Origin: Nitrosomonas sp.
GTDB lineage: Bacteria > Pseudomonadota > Gammaproteobacteria > Burkholderiales > Nitrosomonadaceae
NCBI GenBank assembly: GCA_024281825.1
Contig: JAMWZY010000012.1
Span: 1-64,000 of the forward strand
Reading direction: 5' to 3'
DNA length: 64,000 bases
Positions 57,120 through 64,000 of this stretch are shown here, in pieces. Within the stretch, counting starts at the first letter, position 1. Each line of letters starts with the position of its first letter. A program made the translations under genes and the position numbers. Under the pieces are notes generated by a model, which searched no databases, had not been told where the DNA came from, and saw only the letters and a program-made list of their open reading frames with translations.

Positions 57120-57724
57120 TATAAATCAATGCCTTTTTGTGCCTGAATACCTAACCTAAAGGCATGCTTAATGTCTTGCATTTCCGTTACCGTATCAGCA
57201 ACTTCACACAGTGCGTCCGGTGCAGCACGTCCAGTAATAACGACATGTTGCATGGAGGGGCGGTTTTTTAGGTCGTGAATGACCGTTTTAGTATCAAGCC
57301 AGCCGAATTTCAAAGGATAGGTGAGTTCATCTAATATGATCAAATCGAGCGACGGATCGCGCAGCATTTCTTGCACGATCGCCCATCCGTGTTGTGCTGT
57401 AGCCGTATCACGTTCGAGATCTTGCGTATCCCATGTAAAGCCTTCCCCGAGGACATGCCAAACGATATTGCTTTGCTTACGGAAGAACGCTTCTTCACCG
57501 GTATCAGAACGGCCTTTGATGAACTGCGCCACACCAACATGCATGCCATGACCCAAGGCGCGTGCGATCATGCCAAACGCCGCAGAGGATTTTCCTTTGC
57601 CGTTGCCAGTGTGGACTAACAGCAATCCCTGGGTACGATCTGCTTTGGCAATCGCAGCATCGACGACTTGTTTTTGTCGCTGCATACGATTGCGGTGCCG
57701 CTCGGAACGAGTTATATCAGTCAT
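57119..57724 (-). CDS. cobO: Corrinoid adenosyltransferase, CobO/BtuR type
   Basis: A 201-residue ATP:corrinoid adenosyltransferase. P-loop HTGNGKGKSSAAFGM near 40. WHVLGEGFTWDTQD and LDLIILDELTYPL are the cobalt-reductive adenosylation and Walker B regions. Overlaps the BtuM-like gene start region by four bases at its own 5' end, so all genes in this operon are coupled. Confidence 0.94.
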   Translation of the reverse strand: MTDITRSERHRNRMQRQKQVVDAAIAKADRTQGLLLVHTGNGKGKSSAAFGMIARALGHGMHVGVAQFIKGRSDTGEEAFFRKQSNIVWHVLGEGFTWDTQDLERDTATAQHGWAIVQEMLRDPSLDLIILDELTYPLKFGWLDTKTVIHDLKNRPSMQHVVITGRAAPDALCEVADTVTEMQDIKHAFRLGIQAQKGIDL

Positions 57725-58293
57725 TTATGGCGAATGTGCGTCTGTTGCACAATGATCATTAGCAAAGTATGCAACACGATGGCAATCGCAATATAGAACA
57801 TGAAGGATTCCGCATATGCGGGGAAATATTGCGTAAACCTCGCCGCATATTCACTGAGCGAAGTTTCGGTAAAACGTCCGGAGAAAAAGTAAAATCCGCC
57901 ACTCGAAAAAAATTCGCAAACAAGTAATCCGGTAGTCATGCTGACGCCGAGCCACGTAATGCTATGCCAGGAAAATTGATATTGCTTGGCGTACCAACTC
58001 CCAGCTAACCACAGCGAAGCGTAAGCTGGAACTAAGAATAAATAGGCTGGCGTAATGCAAAAATCACTGACACCACCCCAGGTATAGGCAGCGTAATCCA
58101 GACCCCAACTGAGAAGGAATAACCCAAGTAATGGCCAAGCAGAACGTAAATAAATACCAGCCAGAAAAAATACAGCCCAAGAGGCATCGGCTAAATTGTG
58201 GGTCCAAACTAAGTTATAGCCGCGGGTGAGGATCATCATAACAGCCAGTAATAGGCCAATGATGATTTGATTACGAAGTGATAGCGTCAACAT
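57721..58293 (-). CDS. btuM: BtuM-like membrane protein, probable cobalamin transporter
   Basis: A 190-residue protein with about six hydrophobic helices. It carries GVSDFCITPAYLFLVPAYASLW, cut here: GVSDFCITPAYL with C79, followed by VPAYASLW. BtuM of Thiobacillus denitrificans, a solitary ECF S-component-like B12 transporter, has a cobalt-coordinating, decyanating cysteine at nearly the same position (C80 from family knowledge). Its place between btuB and cobO, behind a B12 riboswitch and without btuCDF, agrees. The family match is from memory of motif and context. Confidence 0.72.
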   Translation of the reverse strand: MLTLSLRNQIIIGLLLAVMMILTRGYNLVWTHNLADASWAVFFLAGIYLRSAWPLLGLFLLSWGLDYAAYTWGGVSDFCITPAYLFLVPAYASLWLAGSWYAKQYQFSWHSITWLGVSMTTGLLVCEFFSSGGFYFFSGRFTETSLSEYAARFTQYFPAYAESFMFYIAIAIVLHTLLMIIVQQTHIRHK

Positions 58294-58305
58294 GTGAGAT
58301 CCTTA

Positions 58306-60138
58306 TCAAGGTTGATAACGTACCATGGCGATAAAATTACGCCCGGGTTGGTTGAAAAAAGCAGCGGTTTCATAGCGTTCATTAAATAAATTCTCAATGC
58401 GTCCTTGCAGACGCCAATGCTTGTTAACAATATATTCAGCGCGTAAGTCGAATTTGATGTAGCTATCCAATTTTAGGGTATTAGCGATATTGTCGTAGCG
58501 TTGTCCTTCAACCAATAATGTGGCGCCAAGCATATAGGGCCCAAACTGCCGGTCTGCATTGATGCGAAAAGATTGCTCCGCGCGCCGTGGCAATATATTA
58601 CCGTGATTTAAGTCGTCAGAGCGATTTTGCGTATCCATCAAGGTCACATTGGTATTGAATATCCATTCCTTGATTTGTCCGTTGATAATACCTTCAAGCC
58701 CTCGAATTCTTGCCTGATCGATATTGGCAGTCGTAAATGTTGTGCTATCAAATGCGATGAGATGATAAATGTTGTTTTCGAAAAAATTCAACGACCAGTC
58801 CCCAAAATTTGTTTTGCCGCGCGAACCAAATTCATAGCTGCGCGAATCTTCGGGGCGCAAATTAGGATTGCTAAAACCGGGAAAGTACAACTCATTAAAT
58901 GTCGGAGCTTTGAAGGCGCTACCAAAATTAGCCAGTAGGCGAATATTCTCGGTGAGAGGATAACCCCAACTTGCATTACCGGTGACCCGGCTGCCAAATT
59001 GTTGGTTATCATCATGACGAATCGATAATAAAAAGTCATGTTTCTCGATCGTAGCTTGATGCTGCGCAAATACTCCCCAATTGGTTCTGGAATTGACGGT
59101 GAAAGCTTCGGTGCTACTGACTCGGTCATTTTGGAAATCCATGCCAATGGTAAGTCGGTGATTAGGATTGATGGTGAATTCATTTAATACGGAAACCGTG
59201 GTGCGCGCGGTATTAAAACGGGTCAGAAACGTGCGCCCGAGAAAATTATCGGAATCTTCGCGGCTTAATCCACCGATTATGCTCACTCGCCAAAAATCTG
59301 TGGGCGAATAGCGCGCTGTGCCTCCAAAGACTTGTTGCATCATCGTCGCTTTGTTAACAAAACTACCATCGTATTCGGTCTTTCCAGAAGATTGCGTGAA
59401 ATTACCATCAATCTCCAACCCATTCTGGAAGCGGTAACCACCGCGAAAACTACCCGCCACATTACGGTAACCATCGCGATCCGGTTCAAAAGTAAAACAT
59501 CCTGCTGTATCGGTGCCATTGCAGGAATTAAACCCCCGTGTGTCAATACCACTTGCGGTTAGATTAAGCCAACCCTGTTCCCAGGAACGTGACAAACTGG
59601 CCGATCCCTCTAGCGTGCCATAAGTGCCGCCACCAAAATTAAAGCTGGGGGTCAATTTCTCACCGCCACCTTTACGCGTAAAAATATGAATCACGCCACC
59701 AATGGCTTCCGAGCCATATAAACTTGAACGCGGGCCGCGCACGATTTCAATCCGTTCAATCTGATCGATCGGGATGTTTTCAAACGCGGTTGTGCCAGAA
59801 GTCGCCGAACCGACTTTGATATTGTTGATCATAACCAGCACATGGTCGGATTCGGCGCCACGCATAAAAACATCCGTAAATTTACCAGCGCCGCCACTGT
59901 TAGAGATGCTGATTCCTGGCAAACCACGAAACAAATCTTGTATCGAACGTACTTGTTGGCGTTCAATATCTTCGCGAGTGATTACAGTCATCGAAGCCAA
60001 TGATGCATCGGCTGTTTGTGGTGTCCGCGTAGCAGTTATCACCACCGGCTTTTCTTGCGAAACATTATTATTTGCTGATAGATCAGTCAAGATACTAAGC
60101 CCCAGTATCATACCAACGCCATACCGAATTTGAAGCAT
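58306..60138 (-). CDS. btuB: Vitamin B12 TonB-dependent receptor
   Basis: A 610-residue outer-membrane receptor. Signal peptide about 1-23, TonB box KPVVITATRT near 31-40, plug with GISISNSGGAGKFTDVFMRG and RGPRSSLYGSEAIGGVIHIFT, then a barrel ending GRNFIAMVRYQP. RBS AAGGAAAT. First gene of the operon, downstream of a cobalamin riboswitch, which makes B12 the expected ligand. Confidence 0.93.
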   Translation of the reverse strand: MLQIRYGVGMILGLSILTDLSANNNVSQEKPVVITATRTPQTADASLASMTVITREDIERQQVRSIQDLFRGLPGISISNSGGAGKFTDVFMRGAESDHVLVMINNIKVGSATSGTTAFENIPIDQIERIEIVRGPRSSLYGSEAIGGVIHIFTRKGGGEKLTPSFNFGGGTYGTLEGSASLSRSWEQGWLNLTASGIDTRGFNSCNGTDTAGCFTFEPDRDGYRNVAGSFRGGYRFQNGLEIDGNFTQSSGKTEYDGSFVNKATMMQQVFGGTARYSPTDFWRVSIIGGLSREDSDNFLGRTFLTRFNTARTTVSVLNEFTINPNHRLTIGMDFQNDRVSSTEAFTVNSRTNWGVFAQHQATIEKHDFLLSIRHDDNQQFGSRVTGNASWGYPLTENIRLLANFGSAFKAPTFNELYFPGFSNPNLRPEDSRSYEFGSRGKTNFGDWSLNFFENNIYHLIAFDSTTFTTANIDQARIRGLEGIINGQIKEWIFNTNVTLMDTQNRSDDLNHGNILPRRAEQSFRINADRQFGPYMLGATLLVEGQRYDNIANTLKLDSYIKFDLRAEYIVNKHWRLQGRIENLFNERYETAAFFNQPGRNFIAMVRYQP

Positions 60139-60297
60139 TTAGGATTTCCTTTGTGCACACCCGCACACCGTTAAAGAATTAAAAACCGGGATGTGGGAAA
60201 AGGAAATGGGAAAGACAAAAACGCACGACGTACTCCACAGTGTGGATATACGATTACACATTTAATGCCTTCGATTGCCCTCCGCAATACCGCAGTC

Positions 60298-60506
60298 ATA
60301 TTGGCCTCGGGCCGGTCTCCGGACTGATGAGTGGAATATCCCAATCTGCGCCTTCCCATGTAACAACACAGTGGCGTGATGCAGATTGTTGGCTCATTTA
60401 CCGTTGCGGGGGCAGTGCTGGCTTTGTTGCTGATCGATGATTTCGGTCGGTACGCACCAGCTTCCCGTTTAACCTTCAAAATAGAGAATCTTAAAGGCAC
60501 CTGAAG
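60298..60506 (-). promoter_or_regulatory. Cobalamin riboswitch
   Basis: On the minus strand, starting near 60506, the leader holds GGTGCC, a conserved GGTTAAACGGGAAGCTGGTG segment (the riboswitch's J-region landmark), ACTGCCCCCGCAACGGTAA, GCCACTGTG, and finally the B12 box AGTCCGGAGACCGGCC (near 60310-60325). About 160 bases of expression platform remain before btuB, including a TCCACA/TGTGGA hairpin near 60235-60247. Bound adenosyl- or methylcobalamin should repress the operon. Confidence 0.95.
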
Positions 60507-60693
60507 CAAGCCCTCGAAGGCTACAGAAATGATTTTAGCGTGTCAAGTGAAGGTGTGTAATACACTTAACTTAATAGATAGACCGTTTCCCTCGGTCAAA
60601 CCTTTATCAGTCCCGGGGGGCTACTCTATTTATTTAAAACTGGGCTATATGGTTCTAGAAATTTCTTTTCCCAACAGAAAAGTGAGCTACAAC

Positions 60694-63600
60694 CTAAATC
60701 CAACCTTCCGGCAACATAACGCTGCCAATCAATTGTGCAGCAGCTTCAGAAGATTCTGCAATCTCGACAGCAAACCACTCGCGTGAGATTTGATGGTTCT
60801 CTAATCGAAACACATGTTGAGTCAATTCATTATTGTTCGGCGCACGACCTAGCGTGTTTTGATAGATAACGTCGATGTATGTCGCATCTGGTAATCCATC
60901 CATAGGAGCATGCTGCTTGAACCATGTCAGAATATTCTCATGACTGACTTGATCATTCAGTACTTTCTGCCCTAGTTGCCATTCTTCCACAGTGGCATCA
61001 CGGTTAAAGAAGCTGTGCACCAAGCGCGCTAAAATTTCTTCAGTTTGATTATGCGCAATCACCACTGTCTCGCCACTGTCAAAAGCAATTGCTTCGGCAT
61101 TTTTAAGACTTAGCATGGCACCATCATTCAAACGTGTTAATTCCAGACGATTATCGACAAACTCCAGATGCACATCATCGCGGCTACCTGAGATGCGCAA
61201 TACATCAAAACCTGTCCCGCCATCTGCATTCATGGCCAATCCTAATGGCAAATAACCCTGATTATTTTCATCGCCACACATCAAGTTACGAAATGCATTG
61301 ATCTGAATAATATGCGGATTCGTTTCCAGATCGACCAATAATTCATCGCTGGTTTTATCTTGGAACGCTACGGCTCCAGGCAGGCTGCGAAAGGCTGTTA
61401 AAATATCATCCGTTGTCACACCTATCCGGTTTTGTACCGCACTACCCTCCGCTACTGTTAAATCACGCCCCAGCCAAGTTTTAGCCAGATCATGGGCAAC
61501 CGCTTCAACCTCAGAGTATGCAATAGCCAGGCTAGGTCCGTTGGCAAAGCGGATTAACTCAACATCGGTGAGTGTATCGACTTCGCCGTTATCTTGGGTC
61601 AGCGTGATTGCGTTGCCTTGTATCGCAACCTGGTAGTCTGATAATTGCCCTTCCTGAATCACGCTATCAAAACCCAGGCCACCATTGAGTTGATCATTTC
61701 CGGTTCCACCGCTTAACAGATCGTTTCCGGAGCTACCAAAAACGATATCACTACCCGCATCACCAGAAGTTTGATCGTTGCCACTCAGGCTGCCTATTGT
61801 GTCATTACCGTCACCGCCGAATAAAGTGTCGTCAGCAGCACCCAATACGATAAATTGGTCGTGCTCATCGCCCACAACACAATTTTCACCATCGCCGCCT
61901 ATCACATGCACAGCGCCGATAATCGATGCAAAAGCAATATGATCTATGCGCAACACAGCGTTAGATGGAAGATCCCTAGCATCAATCACCAAGGCTTGTT
62001 TGTCACTGTCAATTACAGGGAATCCAGCTACCCTAATTGGTAATTTAGATATCAGATCCGTATCGCTGGATGGTGTAATAACTTGCGCATCGATTAGATC
62101 TTCATCCGATAATGCCGCGACAAATTTCTGAACGTGATTCACTGTTTTCTGGGCAACGGAATCGACATCTATGAGTGCATTAAGCTGCTCAATCAATTGA
62201 TCACGGCCTTCGTTATGGCTCAGAGATTGCTCTTTACCAAGTACTTTTAAACCCGCATTTTCTGGCAGACTGATAATCAAATGCTTATTCACCGGAATAT
62301 CCGCATACTGAGAAAATAAGCTATTGGGATCCTCTATCCGAGTTGCTAGAATGGCAGGAACTGTCGTAATGATCGTTCCATCAGGCTGTTTTTTTTGGAT
62401 GACTGTACTACCATCTACGACAAACGAAATATCCGAAGAGCTCACTGCAGTGACCGTAATGCTATTGGTTACCTTGTCCATTACTACGGTTGCCGGATCT
62501 GCGCCACGCGCCCAATCCTCCACTGCAACCAGGTTGTAAATAGTTGCATCAATGGAGGTTGTACCATTCTTGTTAAGAAGAAGATTAACAACGGTTCTAT
62601 CCATACTGCTCAATACGACTGTAAATGCAGTCCCCGAAGTAATCTCGACATCAGCCGAATCAGTCAATGTATAAGTGACACCCCCTTCGCCGGTGAAGGT
62701 GAATTTGGAAACATCGATATCATTGGCGGTACCACTCAGACTCAAGAAACTGGTACCCGTTACTACCAATGCGCCGGTGCTGGCGTCATACGCAACCGAT
62801 GTAATCGCCGGCACGGCGACGTTACTGACGGTAATGCCATTACCGGTCGCATCCGAAATATTGGTATTGCCGATCACGGTATTCCAGTCATCGGCTGCTG
62901 CTAAGTTATAAGTTGTCGCACTGGTCGAACTGGCGCCATTTTTGTTGATAATTTGATTAATAGCTGCTTTGTCGGCGCTGCTCAATATCACGCTGAATGC
63001 GATACCGGAGGTGATTTCGACATCGCTGGAATTAGTCAATGTATAAGTGACACCCCCTTCGCCGGTGAAGGTGAATTTGGAAACATCGATATCATTGGCG
63101 GTGCCACTGGCTTTAACCAGATTTGATCCTGTTACGGTCAGCACTCCTGTGCTGGCATTGTAGGTAGCTGAGGAAATTGTCGGTGTTTGCACATTGCTAA
63201 CAGCGATGGTATTGCTGGTAGCATCGGCATTACCAGACTGAGCAGGATTCCAGTCAGCTTGGGCAACGATCTGAAAAGCCGTAGAATCAACCGCAATAAC
63301 ACCATTACGATTTAGCAATCCTTCAATAACCATCTGGTCTGCCGCATTCAGCATAACAGCAAACCCCGATGACGAAGTTAGCTCCACATTTGGCGTCGTG
63401 AGCGTATAGGCGACGCCTCCTTGCCCAATGATTGTCAGTTTAGTGACTTCAATATCGTTAGCAGCGCCACCAGTGGCAATCATATGGGTGCCAGTCACGA
63501 TCAACGTGTTAATGCTGGCATCGTAGGTAACCGAAGTAATGGTGGCGGGGGATGGTTGGAAATTAAACGCTTCGTACAGCACGCCATCCTGTCCCGGCAG

Positions 63601-64000
63601 TCCATTATCATAATAGCCAGACGTAATTTGCCGGATCGCCACCTCGTCCACATTATCAAACTCAGAGGACATTTTGATAGTTTGCTTAGTTTCACCTTGG
63701 GCAAGTTTAAATTCTTCTTTGGCTACTATTACGCCATCGTGTAACCCTATCGCCAACATCAAATCAAAAAACTTGAATCCTTCGGTCATTTGTAGTGAGA
63801 CCAAATCAAATTCGTTACCTTTTTCTGTAGCGAAAACAAACCAAGTTCCCGTACTAATCCTGTTAGTACCATCATTCAATCCAATACCCGTGGAAAAACC
63901 CGGTCCAAATTGATAACTAGCGTTATACAGCCCTGCAGGATTGATCAATTCTTCTAGCGAGCTGAAGTCTTTTTCAATATCGGTATCCGTACCCTTGATA
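60694..64000 (-). CDS. Large RTX-like, DUF4214-containing surface/secreted protein (5' end beyond window)
   Basis: At least 1,100 residues. The frame stays open past the right edge, so the TTG at 63948 is not a real start. N-terminal visible part is unassigned, rich in beta strands. Three or four repeats of about 120 residues follow, with cores such as GTANDIDVSKFTFTGEGG and VTYTLT...VEITSG. Glycine-rich calcium-binding nonapeptides (GGDGNDTIGSLSGND, GGTGNDQLNGG; about 763-805) come next, and then two DUF4214-type modules near the C-terminus, ending LPEGWI. This is typical of type I secretion substrates or surface-layer proteins. No secretion genes are visible in the window. Confidence 0.8.
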   Translation of the reverse strand, partial: IKGTDTDIEKDFSSLEELINPAGLYNASYQFGPGFSTGIGLNDGTNRISTGTWFVFATEKGNEFDLVSLQMTEGFKFFDLMLAIGLHDGVIVAKEEFKLAQGETKQTIKMSSEFDNVDEVAIRQITSGYYDNGLPGQDGVLYEAFNFQPSPATITSVTYDASINTLIVTGTHMIATGGAANDIEVTKLTIIGQGGVAYTLTTPNVELTSSSGFAVMLNAADQMVIEGLLNRNGVIAVDSTAFQIVAQADWNPAQSGNADATSNTIAVSNVQTPTISSATYNASTGVLTVTGSNLVKASGTANDIDVSKFTFTGEGGVTYTLTNSSDVEITSGIAFSVILSSADKAAINQIINKNGASSTSATTYNLAAADDWNTVIGNTNISDATGNGITVSNVAVPAITSVAYDASTGALVVTGTSFLSLSGTANDIDVSKFTFTGEGGVTYTLTDSADVEITSGTAFTVVLSSMDRTVVNLLLNKNGTTSIDATIYNLVAVEDWARGADPATVVMDKVTNSITVTAVSSSDISFVVDGSTVIQKKQPDGTIITTVPAILATRIEDPNSLFSQYADIPVNKHLIISLPENAGLKVLGKEQSLSHNEGRDQLIEQLNALIDVDSVAQKTVNHVQKFVAALSDEDLIDAQVITPSSDTDLISKLPIRVAGFPVIDSDKQALVIDARDLPSNAVLRIDHIAFASIIGAVHVIGGDGENCVVGDEHDQFIVLGAADDTLFGGDGNDTIGSLSGNDQTSGDAGSDIVFGSSGNDLLSGGTGNDQLNGGLGFDSVIQEGQLSDYQVAIQGNAITLTQDNGEVDTLTDVELIRFANGPSLAIAYSEVEAVAHDLAKTWLGRDLTVAEGSAVQNRIGVTTDDILTAFRSLPGAVAFQDKTSDELLVDLETNPHIIQINAFRNLMCGDENNQGYLPLGLAMNADGGTGFDVLRISGSRDDVHLEFVDNRLELTRLNDGAMLSLKNAEAIAFDSGETVVIAHNQTEEILARLVHSFFNRDATVEEWQLGQKVLNDQVSHENILTWFKQHAPMDGLPDATYIDVIYQNTLGRAPNNNELTQHVFRLENHQISREWFAVEIAESSEAAAQLIGSVMLPEGWI
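62662..62730. repeat. 69-bp exact repeat, copy 1 (copy 2 at 63034-63102)
   Basis: Sixty-nine bases identical to 63034-63102, offset by 372 bases (124 codons), coding for the conserved core of two adjacent protein repeats. Base identity far above that of the rest of the repeats shows recent duplication or gene conversion. Confidence 0.9.
63034..63102. repeat. 69-bp exact repeat, copy 2
   Basis: See 62662-62730; same bases at a spacing of exactly one protein repeat. Copy-number change by recombination between the two would keep the reading frame. Confidence 0.9.

Noticed and set aside
60171..60509. 112-codon reverse frame upstream of btuB
   Set aside because: It coincides with the cobalamin riboswitch, whose conserved boxes explain the sequence.
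62395..62904. 169-codon plus-strand frame over the RTX gene
   Set aside because: Antisense shadow of the tandem repeats, cysteine-rich by chance.

Overview
The window looks like part of the chromosome of a moderately AT-rich betaproteobacterium, most likely in or near Nitrosomonadales (Nitrosomonas-like). The support is indirect: a one-piece tmRNA whose tag reads ANDENYALAA, an aa3 cytochrome oxidase operon laid out as in betaproteobacteria, a PEP-CTERM surface protein, a TackOD1-type metal-binding regulator, a BtuM-like vitamin B12 transporter, and many close-set housekeeping genes. No ammonia-oxidation gene lies in the window, so the genus is an inference.

Layout. 0.3-11 kb: a BigR-type ArsR regulator, a quinone-oxidoreductase-like enzyme, thyA-folA, an ornithine/lysine decarboxylase preceded by a 21-codon leader ORF, dcd, apbC, metG, yggS and a glutathione peroxidase. 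11-23 kb: a YpfJ-type metalloprotease, a DUF533 protein, a PEP-CTERM HAF-repeat protein, a Nudix-mnmA pair, BON-domain lipoproteins, a tandem pair of unknown 72-residue membrane proteins, trmJ, argB, a PilI/CheW protein and a GlcD-type oxidase. 23-30 kb: a minus-strand aa3 oxidase operon, coxB-coxA-small ORF-ctaG-DUF2970-coxC-SURF1-Sco-like-ctaB, with no heme A synthase. 30-38.4 kb: rpmB-rpmG, a fatty acid desaturase, sixA, DUF167, yggT, proC, mutM, an OmpA-like protein, ubiG and gph.

38.5-41.8 kb is an accessory scar. The ssrA (tmRNA) gene is followed directly by a decayed P4-type tyrosine integrase, which is cut by an IS3-family element that is itself frameshifted. A TonB-dependent receptor follows.

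44-50 kb holds the most interesting unit. It is a tightly overlapping four-gene minus-strand operon encoding a TackOD1 zinc-ribbon plus degenerate GGDEF protein, a membrane family 2 glycosyltransferase, a TolC-like protein fused to a TIM-barrel glycosidase-like domain, and an HlyD-like adaptor. I read it as a probable exopolysaccharide synthesis and tripartite export system. Upstream of it lie a 110-bp MITE-like element and an IS1595-type transposase relic, then rlpA and a large EF-hand membrane protein.

54-60.5 kb is a B12 salvage and uptake operon (btuB-btuM-cobO-cobU-cobT-cobC-cobS) under a cobalamin riboswitch. The right edge cuts a long RTX/DUF4214 surface or secreted protein with tandem repeats.
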